From: Chloroflexota bacterium
Lineage (GTDB): Bacteria > Chloroflexota > UBA6077 > JACCZL01
Assembly (NCBI GenBank): GCA_030447245.1
Contig: JAUJPG010000001.1
Coordinates: forward strand, 396,029 to 460,028
Direction of reading: 5' to 3'
Length of the DNA: 64,000 nt
Position 1 is the first letter of the stretch. Each line of letters starts with the position of its first letter. The notes below the pieces were generated by a model. That model was not told the DNA's origin. It worked only from the letters and a program-made list of their open reading frames with translations, and searched no databases. Shown piece by piece: positions 9,238 to 18,914 of this stretch. The position numbers and the translations under genes were made by a program.

Positions 9238-10748
9238 CAGCCCGCCCGGTCCAGCGCCGATGACCGCGGCCCGAGGGTAGGCCGTTCCCGCGGGCGATTG
9301 GCGGATACCCACCGTCCGACGACACCCAGCCCCAGCCGGGCCAGCGTCACAACCCCGCCGGCGACAAACAGGCCGAGCAGCGGATCGACCGGGTAGCGGT
9401 AGCGGGGGACCGGACCATCCAGGAATGCGGACGCCAGCACCAGCAGGAGCGCGGCGGCGCCAGGCAGCAGCGCCGGACGCTGCGACGGGAGGAGGGCGGC
9501 GAGGCCGAGGCCGACCAGCGCCAGGGTCGGCACGAGCGCCCCAAGCTGGGCTGGCTGGTAGATCCCGACGATCGCGGCGGCCCGATCGATCTCCCGCTGC
9601 TCGGCCGGGCTCGTCGGCTGGACCAGGTGGTCGACCCGCGCCTCCCATTGCTCGATCCAATCTTTGTCGGTTCGCTGGTTCCAACGCGCCTGGAGCGAGT
9701 CCTCCTTCTCCTTGCCGCCGACGATCTGGCCAGCCATCTGCAGGCTGCCGACGACGTAGTAGGCAGGGCGCGCGGCGATCGCCTCCAAGGCAACCTGCCG
9801 CATGAGGCTGTTTGACTGGGCCTGGGTCAGTCCCAGCTCCTTGATCAGCCCGGCCTGGGTGGAGCGGACCGAGCGGCTATTGCGGATCGTGTTGCGCTTG
9901 CCCCGGACAAACTGGCGAACCTGGCCCTTGAGGTCAGCCTCAGCGGGCGTCGGCTGGTCGGCATCGAAGAAGCCGGTGTCGTACTTGATCGTCCGGGCCA
10001 CCAGACTGCGTCCCAGGCCGCCCGAGGCCGTCAGGCTGCCATGCTCCGCCAGGTTGCGCAGCATCCACGGCCCGATCAGCAGTCCGAACCCGAGGCTGAC
10101 CAGCAGCGAGTCGCTCAGGACCGACCGCCAGCCACGGCGGAGCAGGAGCAGCCAGAGCGGGACCAGCAGCAGCAGGATCTGGCCAACCGGCCGGGTCAAG
10201 GCCCCCGCGCCGAGCAAGACGCCGGCCAGCACGAACCAGCCCCAGCGCCTGCTGGGGGCGCCGGACACCCGCGCCCCCAGCAGCAGCGCCAGCAGCGCTC
10301 CTGCCAGCAACGTCCCGAACAGCGCCTCGGTCATCACGCTGTGCTCGGACAGGATGAGTGCTCCGTTGAGCGCGACCAGAAGCCCGCCCACGACCCCCGC
10401 CGTGCGTCCGAAGGTCAACCGACCGAGCCCGTACGTCAGCAGCGCCGTCACGACACCGAGGACGTGCTGGACGAACGCCAGCGCGCGCAACTCCTCACCC
10501 AGGAACGCGATGACGCCAGCGACGAACAGCGGGTAGCCGGCCGGCCGACGCAACTCTGGGTCGAACGTGAAGCCGTGCGCCAGGTCGAAGCCCGGCAGAA
10601 AGTGGGACTGGCTGTCACCGGTCAGAAAGACCGGCGCGCGATACAGGAACGCCAGCCGCAGCACACCGGCGACGACGCCGATCAGCAGCAGCGCCCCCAG
10701 GTCCGGGTGGCGGCGAGGCCAGGTTGACAGCGCGTGGGCGGGAGTCAT
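9237..10748 (-). CDS. GT39/ArnT-like GT-C membrane glycosyltransferase, paralogue 4
   Basis: About 503 aa. It shares FLTGDSQSHFLPGFDLAHG, AFVQHVLGVVTALLTYGLGRLTFGR, EHSVMTEALFGTLLAG, LTRPVGQILLLL, RSLVARTIKYDTGFFDAD and PRYRYPVDPLLGLFVAGG with its neighbours. ATG 10748 overlaps the stop of paralogue 5 as ATGA. The loop after the TIKYDTG motif is unusually basic (VRGKRNTIRNSRSVRST) compared with the other copies. Substrate is not predictable from sequence, but the membrane topology and acidic first-loop residue place it in the GT-C superfamily with good confidence. Confidence 0.85.
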   Translation of the reverse strand: MTPAHALSTWPRRHPDLGALLLIGVVAGVLRLAFLYRAPVFLTGDSQSHFLPGFDLAHGFTFDPELRRPAGYPLFVAGVIAFLGEELRALAFVQHVLGVVTALLTYGLGRLTFGRTAGVVGGLLVALNGALILSEHSVMTEALFGTLLAGALLALLLGARVSGAPSRRWGWFVLAGVLLGAGALTRPVGQILLLLVPLWLLLLRRGWRSVLSDSLLVSLGFGLLIGPWMLRNLAEHGSLTASGGLGRSLVARTIKYDTGFFDADQPTPAEADLKGQVRQFVRGKRNTIRNSRSVRSTQAGLIKELGLTQAQSNSLMRQVALEAIAARPAYYVVGSLQMAGQIVGGKEKEDSLQARWNQRTDKDWIEQWEARVDHLVQPTSPAEQREIDRAAAIVGIYQPAQLGALVPTLALVGLGLAALLPSQRPALLPGAAALLLVLASAFLDGPVPRYRYPVDPLLGLFVAGGVVTLARLGLGVVGRWVSANRPRERPTLGPRSSALDRAG

Positions 10749-12337
10749 GGCGCGCGGCCGGGTTGCGGGCGTGGATTCGTGATGCTGACGGGCTTCTGCT
10801 CTCGCGGCACGCCCGCGCTGGGTGAGCTCGGGGCAAGCACGGCTTCGGTGCGGGCTCGCCCAGTCAGCCGCATGATGCCGAGCCTGGCAAGCTGGAGGAC
10901 TCCCACCATCCCGCCCATCGCGGCCAGCGCGATCAGCGGGTCGGCCGGGTAACGGTAGCGCGGGACCGGGCCGTCCAGCGCGGCCGACACGCCGAGCAAG
11001 GCCAGGGCGGCCAGGCCGGGCAGCAGGGCCGGGCGGAGGGGAGCACGCAGCGCCGCCAGGATGGTCCCGAGCAGTGCCAGGAGCGGCAAGAGCGGGCCGA
11101 GCGCGGCCGGCTGGTACAGGCCGACAATCGCCTCGGCGCGCGGGAACTCGTTCTGGTGGACCGTGCTCGGCTTGCCAAGCAGGTGCTCGATGCGCTCCTC
11201 CCACTCATCGCGGCTCAGCCGGGCGTTCTGGGTCTTCCAGTCGGTCCGTAGGCGCTCCGGCTCGCCGACCAGCAGCTCCCACGTCATGCCCAGCGTCCCA
11301 CGCAGGTAGTAGGCCGGCTGGGCCCAGATGACGTTGAGCGCCAGGTCACGCATGAAGCCGTTCACCTCGGCATCCGAGAGCTGCAGTCGCTCCTGGACGC
11401 GGCGGTAGATGACGCCGTCTGAGAGACGCTGTCTGATCCCGCTTTGAACGATCTGGCGCGCGACCGCCTCACGCCCATCGGCGTACTGCTCGACCGCGCG
11501 CGGGTCGTGCCAGCGAAAGCCGGTGTCGTGCTTGGCCGTCCGCGCGACGAGCGTCTGGCCAAGCGCGCCGGCCGTGGTCAAGCTGCCGTGGACGGCCAGG
11601 TTACGCAGCATCCACGGCACGAGCACGACGGCCAGGCCGGCCAGCAGGCAGGCCGATGCCTTCCAGTTCAGCATCCCCGGTAGGCAAGGTGCTTGTCCTC
11701 GCGCGACCGCTTGCGAGGGGGCAAGCCACCTGCCGATCCAGGGGGTGGTGCTCAGGAGCGCGGCGAGCGCGAACAGTGGGACGAGCACTTGCGCGACCGG
11801 CTTGCAGAGCACGCTCAGACCGAGCAAGAGGCCGGTCAGGAGGAAACCGCGGCTGCTCCGGCGACGGATTGCGAGCGTGGCCATAATCAGCGTCATCAGC
11901 AGCAGCGGCACCAGCAGCGCCTCCGGCATGACGTACCGCTCGGAGACAAGCAGCGTGCCGTCGAGCGCCGTCAACAGGCCCGCTCCGAGGCCGGCGAGCC
12001 GGCCGAACGTCAACCGCCCCAGAGCGTAGACGGACGCCGCTGTCACGATCCCGAGCGCGTGTTGGACGAGCGCGATCGCCTGGAGCTCTTCACCGAACAG
12101 GACGATCGCGCCGGACAGGAACCACGGGTACAGCGGCGTGCGGCGGATGCTCAGGTCGAAGCCGAGCCCGTGGGCCAGGTCCCAGGCCGGCAAGAAGTAG
12201 CTGCCACTGTCACGAAGCAGGAAAATCGGCGAGCGGAAGGCGAAGGCCAGCCGGACCAGCGCCGCGACGAGGACGACAAGCGTCAGCGCCGCCACATCCG
12301 GATAGCGCGCGACCATGTCCCGCGAGCGAGCCAGCAT
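10745..12337 (-). CDS. GT39/ArnT-like GT-C membrane glycosyltransferase, paralogue 5
   Basis: About 530 aa from ATG 12337 (MLARSRDMVARYPDVAALT). The tracked start at 12454 would overlap the upstream GT2 gene with Arg/Pro-rich sequence, so it was not used; MVARYP at 12316 is another option. It carries FLLRDSGSYFLPAWDLAHG, ALVQHALGIVTAASVYALGRLTFGR, ERYVMPEALLVPL, LCKPVAQVLVPL, TLVARTAKHDTGFRWHD and PRYRYPADPLIALAAMGG. It is the first GT-C gene after the GT2 synthase, with about 60 nt between them. Confidence 0.85.
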   Translation of the reverse strand: MLARSRDMVARYPDVAALTLVVLVAALVRLAFAFRSPIFLLRDSGSYFLPAWDLAHGLGFDLSIRRTPLYPWFLSGAIVLFGEELQAIALVQHALGIVTAASVYALGRLTFGRLAGLGAGLLTALDGTLLVSERYVMPEALLVPLLLMTLIMATLAIRRRSSRGFLLTGLLLGLSVLCKPVAQVLVPLFALAALLSTTPWIGRWLAPSQAVARGQAPCLPGMLNWKASACLLAGLAVVLVPWMLRNLAVHGSLTTAGALGQTLVARTAKHDTGFRWHDPRAVEQYADGREAVARQIVQSGIRQRLSDGVIYRRVQERLQLSDAEVNGFMRDLALNVIWAQPAYYLRGTLGMTWELLVGEPERLRTDWKTQNARLSRDEWEERIEHLLGKPSTVHQNEFPRAEAIVGLYQPAALGPLLPLLALLGTILAALRAPLRPALLPGLAALALLGVSAALDGPVPRYRYPADPLIALAAMGGMVGVLQLARLGIMRLTGRARTEAVLAPSSPSAGVPREQKPVSITNPRPQPGRAP

Positions 12338-12398
12338 CCCTGGCGAGGACGCCGTTGGACGGAGCCCGGCGAGCGACACGGCCGTGGCCGTGCGCCGG

Positions 12399-13607
12399 CT
12401 AGCCGGCGCCCTCGCGACCGCGGGCGGCCGCGGCCGGCACGTGGGGAGACTCATCCACCACCACGGCCGACCGCTCCGGATCCAGCCCGCCGGGTTCGCG
12501 CTCGGGGCCGTAGCGTCGAGGACCGGTGCCGCGAGAGGATGAGGCGCTCAGGCCGCCGCGAGGCAGCGGGCGCCCGAACATCGCCCGAATGACGTAGGTA
12601 GGTTTGTCTTGCGACTCGAAGTACGTTCGGGTGACCAGCTCGGCCAGCAGCCCCTGGGTGATGAACAGCAAACCGGCAAGGAACATGAACACGCCGATCA
12701 ACAGCACCGGATTGCGGTTGGCACGCACGTCCTCGAAGAACCGCATGTACAGCACGAGCAGGAAGGAGAGCATGCCGACCAGGAAGCACAGTGAGCCAAG
12801 CCCGCCGAACAGATAGATCGGCTTGGTCGAGTAGCTGCTCAAAAACTTCAGCGTGAGCAGGTCTAACAAGACCTTGATCGTGCGATTGATGCCGTACTTG
12901 GACCTGCCATGCTTGCGGGCGCGGTGGTTGACTGGCAGCTCGGCGATCCGCGCCCCGGCCCAGGCCGCGTAGGCCGGAATGAAACGGTGCATCTCGCCGT
13001 ACAGGCGGACGTTCTCCATGACCTCGCGACGGTAGGCCTTGAGCGTGCAACCATAATCGTTCAGGTTCACGCCGCTCACACGCGAGATCAGCCAGTTGGC
13101 GATCCGCGACGGCAGCTTGCGGTTGATCGCGGCGTCTTGGCGGTTTTCGCGCCAGCCGCTGACCACGTCGTAGTCGCCCTCGTCCATGACCTCCAGGAGC
13201 CGCGGAATGTCGTGCGGATCGTTCTGGAGGTCACCGTCCATAAAGACCAGGACATCGCCGCGCGCGGCCTCCATGCCGGCCGCTAACGCCGCGGTCTGGC
13301 CGAAGTTGCGGCGGAACTGGATCACGACAACCTCGGGGTGCAGCTCGGCCAGCCCCTTGAGCACGGCGAAGCTGCCATCGGTGCTGCCGTCGTCCACGTA
13401 GACGATCTCGTACGGCCGGTCGAGCCGCTCGAGGACACCCTGGAGCTCGTCGTGCAGCTCCGGGATGTTCTCGAATTCGTTGAGGATTGGCACGACGACC
13501 GACAGCACGCGGACCCCCGCGACCGGCCATCGCAGGCCGGGGACGTGGGCGGAGTATAGCCGCGCTGGCGCGGCCCACTCAAGAGAAGGACGTCTCAGAC
13601 GGGGCAC
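12399..13607 (-). CDS. GT2 polyprenyl-phosphate glycosyltransferase (GtrB/ArnC-like)
   Basis: Catalytic GT-A domain with LSVVVPILNEFENIPEL, EIVYVDDGSTDGS, RRNFGQTAALAAGMEAA, FMDGDLQNDP and the GtrB/ArnC signature NDYGCTLKAYRREV. Two C-terminal helices follow (IYLFGGLGSLCFLVGMLSF and LLIGVFMFLAGLLFITQG), then an Arg/Gly-rich tail. These enzymes build undecaprenyl-phosphate sugars used by GT-C transferases, and the next genes downstream are four such transferases. The tracked ATG gives about 32 residues before the fold that do not look conserved; a GTG at VLSVVVPILNE (about 13.5 kb) is a likely true start. Confidence 0.88.
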   Translation of the reverse strand: MPRLRRPSLEWAAPARLYSAHVPGLRWPVAGVRVLSVVVPILNEFENIPELHDELQGVLERLDRPYEIVYVDDGSTDGSFAVLKGLAELHPEVVVIQFRRNFGQTAALAAGMEAARGDVLVFMDGDLQNDPHDIPRLLEVMDEGDYDVVSGWRENRQDAAINRKLPSRIANWLISRVSGVNLNDYGCTLKAYRREVMENVRLYGEMHRFIPAYAAWAGARIAELPVNHRARKHGRSKYGINRTIKVLLDLLTLKFLSSYSTKPIYLFGGLGSLCFLVGMLSFLLVLYMRFFEDVRANRNPVLLIGVFMFLAGLLFITQGLLAELVTRTYFESQDKPTYVIRAMFGRPLPRGGLSASSSRGTGPRRYGPEREPGGLDPERSAVVVDESPHVPAAAARGREGAG

Positions 13608-13736
13608 GCCGACCGGCGTGACGGGGGACCCCCGAGCCGTTGGAGCGCGGCATTATCCTGTCCGTGGGCTGTGCCCGCCCCGTATCATGTCGCTGCACGC
13701 GGCGCGCGGACGAGCGTGCCGGGTTCGGATAGAGAG

Positions 13737-15730
13737 ATGCAACGCCCCTTCGGCTCGCGGCGCCACCTGCTCGCCCTGCTCCTGCTGGCGGTCCTGCTGG
13801 TCGAGCTCATCCGGCCGGGCGTCTGGGCCGCCGCTACGCCGACGGGCACGACCCCGACCCGCGATGCCTGGTACCGGGCGAATGAGGAGGCGGGGCTCGA
13901 GCTGGTCGTCGCCGCATACGACGTCTTACAGGACCGCTTCTTCCGCCCGCTCGACTCTCGCCAGCTCCTCGGTGCCGCCTGGGACGGGGCGCGCAAGTCG
14001 CTGGCCCAGCAGCGTCGGCCGTCCGACGGGGTCGACGCGCCGGAGCTGCTCGGCGACCGCGTGGCCGACCTCGCGCGTTTCTCGGAGAGCTACCGATCGC
14101 TGCTCACACGGGCCGGCCGTGACGTCGATGGCGCGGCGGTGGCGATGGCCGCCGCGGACGCAATGGCGGCCAGTGTCGGCGAGCAACATGACCTGAAGTG
14201 TCTTCTTGAGCGCGGGTCGGTCGGCCTCGCGCATCGTGATCGTGTCAGCGCGCGCGGATTCAAGGCTGACCGGGACGGTCGGTCGGCCTCGGCATCGTGA
14301 GCGAGAATCAGCGCGCGCCGTTCACGATCGGGACGGTCTTCCCCGGTGCGCCGGCCGCCCAGGCCGGGGTCCAGGAAGGCGATCAGCTCGAAGCAGTCGA
14401 CGGTCGGGAGACTCGGCGACTCGAGCTGCGCGAGCTCTCGCAACTGCTGCGCGGCGAGGCCGGCCAGCCGGTGACGTTGAGCATCCGACGCGGCGGCATG
14501 CCGATCGACCTGACGGTCGTGCGGGCGCGCTTCGCGGTCCCGCCGCTGACGAGTCGGGTGCTCCCCGAAGGCGTCTGCTACCTGCGGCTGTCGACGTTCC
14601 CGGTCGCCTTCGCGATCGGCCCGAGTGGGCGGACGATCGCCCAGGACCTGGACACCGCGCTCGAAGGCTGCGAGCAGGCTGGCGCGCGGGGCTGGATCAT
14701 GGACCTCCGCGGCAACGGCGGCGGTTCCGGGCTGTCGCAGGTGGCCGGTCGGTTCCTGGACGCTGGACCGATCCTGGTCGAGCGAGACCGGGCCGGTGGG
14801 CGCTACGAACAGGCGGCTTCCGGCCACCTATTCCGCGTCCAGCGGCCGCTGGTCGTGATGATCGACGGCGGATCGGCCTCGGCCTCGGAGGCGTTCGCCT
14901 CGGCGGTCCAGGAGTATCGACGCGGCGTGGTCGTCGGGCAGCGCTCCGCGGGCGCGCTCAACACAGCCAACGTCCTACCCCTGCCGCTCGATGCCGGCAT
15001 GGAAGTCGCCATTCGCGAAGTGTTCAGCGGAGTCCACGAGCAGGTGATCGACGGCGTGGGCGTCGCGCCAGACGTAGCCATGTCCGGCTCAAGCGACAAT
15101 CCGGCGGCGCTGGGGCGGGCGGTCGAGCTGGCGCTCGGCCCACCGGCGGGTGTTGGCCCGCTACCGATCCGGCCACCGACTCCTGGCGAGGCAGTGCTCT
15201 CCGAGGCGGAGCTACGGCGGATCATCGAGCCCGTTCAACTCCGCGCCGAAGACGCCGAAACGCTGGACCAGGCGATAATCGCGGGCGACCTGCCGATCGA
15301 TACGCTCAACTACTACGCCGGCGACAGCCCGAGCCTGGACGCCGCGCGGCAGCGGGCGGTTCGGCTGGGCTGGCATGGCGGATTGGTCCGCTGGCTCGGC
15401 CACGGCTTCCCACCGCCGTACGCTCTCAGCGTCGACCTGTACCGCGACGCGGACGGCGCGCACCAGGACTTCCGCGAGATCTACCAGCCGGACGAGCCGC
15501 GCAATCCGACCCAGTACCGCGACGCCGAGCCGCCGGTCCTCTTAGGAGACGACACTCGTGCCTTGATCGGCACCGGTCAGAACGAGGGGCGAATCTGGAT
15601 TGCCTGGCGGCGTGGCAACGTCAACTACGTCGTGGCCAGGAACGTGACCCCGGGCCAGGTCCCATCATTCGATGGGCTGGCCCGCCTGGGCGGGATCATC
15701 GACGCCCGAGCGGCAGCCCTCGGCCGCTAG
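13737..15730 (+). pseudogene. Exported S41-family (C-terminal processing-like) peptidase, one frameshift
   Basis: Two tracked ORFs belong to one gene. The first (from ATG 13737, MQRPFGSRRHLLALLLL) gives a signal peptide and helical N-domain (AAYDVLQDRFFRPLDSRQLL). The second gives a PDZ domain (GTVFPGAPAAQAGVQEGDQL) and the S41 core (WIMDLRGNGGG, MIDGGSASASEAFASAVQ with the nucleophile Ser). The junction is near 14,280, where DGRSASAS must become VGLGIVSENQ by a one-base shift. The residue usually contributing the Lys in CtpA (GKG motif) is replaced by GQRSAGALNTANVL, so this may be a tricorn/NSR-like S41 subtype. A C-terminal extension of about 150 aa is unassigned. Confidence 0.8.
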
Positions 15731-15910
15731 CCGCCCTCCGAGCCAACCGAACCACGGCGCGGACCAACCCTCGCCGGAACTCCCTCGAATGGGCGCGGGT
15801 AGCTTGCCGGGGCCAGGTGCCATCCGGGCCGCGATCCATCGCGCTCGCGAGTAGCCCCCCACGACCCTGCAAGGACACGCCACCTGCAACGCGTGCCCTT
15901 GACATCGGCT

Positions 15911-15950
15911 ACTGAGATGTGGTCTCATATGACACTCAGTCTCAGAAAGC
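15911..15950. promoter_or_regulatory. Nested inverted repeats upstream of the ZnuA-like gene
   Basis: ACTGAG (15911-15916) pairs with CTCAGT (15935-15940), and within it TGAGA pairs with TCTCA (15913-15927). This short AT-richer patch lies 73-112 bp before the start of the metal-binding protein gene. Metalloregulators of the Fur/Zur or DtxR type bind such sites, but the sequence does not match a consensus I can name, so the role is a guess. The rest of the 15.73-16.02 kb gap shows nothing else. Confidence 0.35.
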
Positions 15951-16022
15951 CGTCGCGCAGGCCGACGGCGAGCCTCGCGGTGTACGTCCTCGCGGGTCGT
16001 CCCGCGACCGAGGAGGATTTCG

Positions 16023-16982
16023 ATGCACGTTCCACTCTCCGCCCGTCGACCGCTAGGGATCACGGCCCTAACCGCGATCGCGGCGGTGTTCGTGGCGCTT
16101 GCGCTCGGGCTCTTGCCGCGGGCGGGCGCCCAGCCGACCAGCCGGCTTCAGGTCGTGACCAGCACGGGCGTCTTCGCCGACATGATCCAGCGCGTTGGCG
16201 GCGACCGCGTCGACACGTTCAGCATCGTTCCGGCCGGCGCCGACCCGCACACCTTCCAGCCGACCCCGCGCGACATCCAGCGCGCGTCAACCGCCAACGT
16301 CGCCGTCTGGAATGGCCTGGAGTTGGACGAAGTGGCCGAGCGGGCCGTCAGCGCCCTGGACCTGCCAGCCCTGACCACGGTGACGCTCAGCGATGGGATC
16401 GAGCCGCTCGGAACGGCCGACGGGGACGACGAGGCTGGTACCGAGGCGGAGCACGGCCACGGGCACGTCGGCGGCAATCCGCACATGTGGCTCGACCCGA
16501 CCCTGGCGATGCGCTACGTCCAGCAGATTCGAGACGGCCTGAGCACGGCAGACCCAGCCAACGCCGCGGCCTACGAGCAGAATGCCACGCGCTACCTGGC
16601 TGAGATCGCCGAGCTCGACGCGTACGCCCTGCGGGCGATCGAGGTCATTCCGATCGAGCGCCGCAAGCTCGTCACCTTCCACGACGCCTTTCCGTACCTG
16701 GCCCGCCACCTGGGGTTCGAGATGGTCGGCGTCGTCCTGAAGAGCCCCGGCCGCGAGCCCTCGGCGCAGGAGGTGGTCGAGCTGGTCAACGAGATCCAGG
16801 CCCACGCCATCCCCACCGTCTACACCGAGCCGCAGTTCAACGCCCGCATCCTGGAGCTGGCCGCTCGCGACGCCGGCGTCCAGGTCAGGTCGTTGTACAG
16901 CGATGCCCTGGACGACCAGGTCACCAGCTACCTGGACCTGATGCGCTACAACGTCGACTCGCTCGTCGAAGGGCTGCGCTAG
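16023..16982 (+). CDS. znuA: ZnuA-like metal ABC transporter substrate-binding protein
   Basis: 319 aa with an N-terminal export signal ending near RAGAQP. Cluster A-I metal-binding landmarks: His in PAGADPHTFQPTP, a His-rich loop (AEHGHGHVGG), His in GGNPHMWLDPT, His in VTFHDAFPYLA and the acidic ligand in YTEPQFNARIL. The His-rich loop before HMWLDP favours zinc over manganese. These proteins capture metal outside the membrane and deliver it to a ZnuB/ZnuC-type importer, but neither partner gene is next to it. A candidate operator lies upstream. Confidence 0.88.
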   Translation: MHVPLSARRPLGITALTAIAAVFVALALGLLPRAGAQPTSRLQVVTSTGVFADMIQRVGGDRVDTFSIVPAGADPHTFQPTPRDIQRASTANVAVWNGLELDEVAERAVSALDLPALTTVTLSDGIEPLGTADGDDEAGTEAEHGHGHVGGNPHMWLDPTLAMRYVQQIRDGLSTADPANAAAYEQNATRYLAEIAELDAYALRAIEVIPIERRKLVTFHDAFPYLARHLGFEMVGVVLKSPGREPSAQEVVELVNEIQAHAIPTVYTEPQFNARILELAARDAGVQVRSLYSDALDDQVTSYLDLMRYNVDSLVEGLR

Positions 16983-18388
16983 GTGTCCAGCGCCGTGGGT
17001 TGGTAGAGCGCCGAGGCCTGAAGGTCGATCACCTCAACCGGCAGGCCGGCCGCGGCCACCGCGGCGCGGCCGGCCTCGGTCGTCACGACGCCCCCGCCGG
17101 AGCCGATCACCAGCCCGTCCATCATGATCGGGCGCCCGCCGGCGAACGCGGCTCGAACGCGACGCCGTTCCGGGTCGACCAGCACCGCGTCGGCGTCCGC
17201 GCCGACGCCGAGGTGGCCCTTGCGATCGAGGCCGAGCATCCTGGCCGGGTTCGTGCAGGCCTTACGCACAAAGTCGTCGAGCGCCAGACCTCCGAGGGCG
17301 ACGAGCGCCAGTCCGCGCTCGACGGTCACGTTGCGGGGGATTCCCCCGCCGTCGGTCGAGAGAGCGTCGACGACGTAGCGACCATCCGGGCGCCGAGCGG
17401 TGGCGAGGATGAACTGGCTCGTCGGGTCGTTGACCGGGAAGGACAGACTTGCCGCGGTCCCGTGGGCGCGCCACACGTCGCGCGCTTCGACGCCACGCAG
17501 GGGTGTGACCTCGTCGCCGCGCGCGTCGTTGACCAGCGCGTAGCCGTCCAGGATCGCCCGCTCCAGGCTAGCCTCTGTGGCCTCGTAGCCGCGCATCCGG
17601 AGGCAATTCTTGGCCGTGTCACTCGCCGGCACGCCATCGACGCACCGGCCGAACGTGCCGTTGATCAACGCCAGGTACGACTCCGAGCGAAGCCGCGGCC
17701 AACGGGTCAGGATCTCGAGCGCTTCCTGAGCCTCGACGATCGGGTCGAGGATCATGCCACGGCAGTAGCTGTTCACGTGGGCGATGTGCAGCGACCGTCC
17801 GTCTGCTAGCTCGGCCGCCTCGCGCAGCCCTTCCAGGTTGCTGCCGTGCTCGGTCGTTCCGACGTGGAAGGCGACGTAGGCGCCGCGCTCGTTCGCGCTC
17901 CGGATGATCTCGGCCGTCGCGGACGGCGTGCAGGGATAGTGGCCACCCAGGATCTTGACCCCGAGCGCCCCGCTGGTCAGCGTCCGGTCGACGACGGCGC
18001 CGATCTCGGCGGCGGGGGGCTCGGGGCTCGACAGCCCGTCGCCCGGGGTCGGCGAGTCCAGCGACGCGACGGTCAGCCCGGCGCCAGCGGTTCGGATCCC
18101 ATCCAGAACGTCCGCCATCCGTCCCGAGAGGTTGAGCGCCGTGGTCACCCCGGCCCGCGCCATCATGGCATGCCCGGCCCAGTAGCCGGCACCGACGTGG
18201 GTGTGGGTATCGACCAGGCCTGGCAGGATCAGCATCCCATATGCGTCGACGACCTGCGCGCCGAGCGGGGTCGACAGCTCCGACCCGACCTCGGCCACTC
18301 GCCCATCTTCGAAACGCACGTCGGCCGGGCCGCGCCGCCCGTTGCCCGGGTCGATCAGCTCACCACCTCGGATCAACAAGCCCGTCAT
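16979..18388 (-). CDS. Metal-dependent amidohydrolase (dihydroorotase/D-aminoacylase superfamily)
   Basis: About 469 aa. Amidohydrolase TIM barrel with the metal motif LVDTHTHVGAGYW, a candidate carboxylated Lys in GALGVKILGGHYPCTP, His in AFHVGTTEHGSNL and IAHVNSYCRG, and the catalytic Asp in VDALSTDGGGIPRN. The flanking beta-sandwich is seen at both ends (LLIRGGELIDPGNGRRGPADV and LGVGADADAVLVDPERR). ATG 18388 (MTGLLIRGG) was chosen because GGGAGG sits 7 nt before it; MAMTG at 18394 is possible. The 3' end overlaps the end of the ZnuA-like gene by 4 nt, tail to tail. The substrate is unknown. Confidence 0.8.
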   Translation of the reverse strand: MTGLLIRGGELIDPGNGRRGPADVRFEDGRVAEVGSELSTPLGAQVVDAYGMLILPGLVDTHTHVGAGYWAGHAMMARAGVTTALNLSGRMADVLDGIRTAGAGLTVASLDSPTPGDGLSSPEPPAAEIGAVVDRTLTSGALGVKILGGHYPCTPSATAEIIRSANERGAYVAFHVGTTEHGSNLEGLREAAELADGRSLHIAHVNSYCRGMILDPIVEAQEALEILTRWPRLRSESYLALINGTFGRCVDGVPASDTAKNCLRMRGYEATEASLERAILDGYALVNDARGDEVTPLRGVEARDVWRAHGTAASLSFPVNDPTSQFILATARRPDGRYVVDALSTDGGGIPRNVTVERGLALVALGGLALDDFVRKACTNPARMLGLDRKGHLGVGADADAVLVDPERRRVRAAFAGGRPIMMDGLVIGSGGGVVTTEAGRAAVAAAGLPVEVIDLQASALYQPTALDT

Positions 18389-18576
18389 CGCCATGCCTCC
18401 CGACCACTCGCGGCAGCGCTGCGAGGATAGGCTGCTCCGTTGCCGCGGGCCCGCGCGCTGCCTGGTGAATTTGTAACCAGTCCGCCGTCGAGTCCACACA
18501 GTCCTGGCACAGGAGTTGCTTTTACTGAAGGCGTCGAAGGTGCTGAATGTATTAGCACCGATTATCGGAGGGAATC

Positions 18577-18840
18577 ATGGGCATCATCGCGTGGTTGTTC
18601 GTCGGCCTGCTTGCCGGATGGCTTGCCGGCATGGTGATGGGAGGACGCGGCTACGGTGTCATTGGCAACATCGTCGTCGGTGTTATCGGCGCGCTTCTCG
18701 GTGGATTCGTAGGCGGAGCGGTGTTCGGCTGGGACGTCAGCGGCTTCAATCTGGGCAGCATCCTGGTGGCCTTCATCGGCGCAGTGCTGTTCCTGTTGAT
18801 TCTTCGGGCGATCCCGGGCAAGCAGCCGTTTGAGCGATAA
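18577..18840 (+). CDS. GlsB/YeaQ/YmgE-family small membrane protein
   Basis: 87 aa, three hydrophobic segments and glycine-rich turns (WLFVGLLAGWLAGMVMGGRGYG, IVVGVIGALLGGFVGGAVFGW, LVAFIGAVLFLLILRAI), the signature of the transglycosylase-associated/GlsB family linked to envelope stress. A strong ribosome binding site (GGAGGG) precedes the ATG. A 6-bp hairpin GCTCGC/GCGAGC follows the stop codon and may help end transcription, but lacks a T-run. Confidence 0.9.
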   Translation: MGIIAWLFVGLLAGWLAGMVMGGRGYGVIGNIVVGVIGALLGGFVGGAVFGWDVSGFNLGSILVAFIGAVLFLLILRAIPGKQPFER

Positions 18841-18914
18841 GCTCGCTCATCCGCGAGCACGCATTCCCGAGGGGGCCGATGGCTCGGCTCTTCGGCATTT
18901 AAGGCCGACTGCCC

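Noticed and set aside
10041-10727. 228-aa Gln/Arg-rich plus-strand ORF
   Set aside because: Antisense of GT-C paralogue 4.
13685-15730. In-frame UGA readthrough as explanation for the split S41 peptidase
   Set aside because: The two ORFs are in different frames, so this is an indel near 14280, not a Sec codon.
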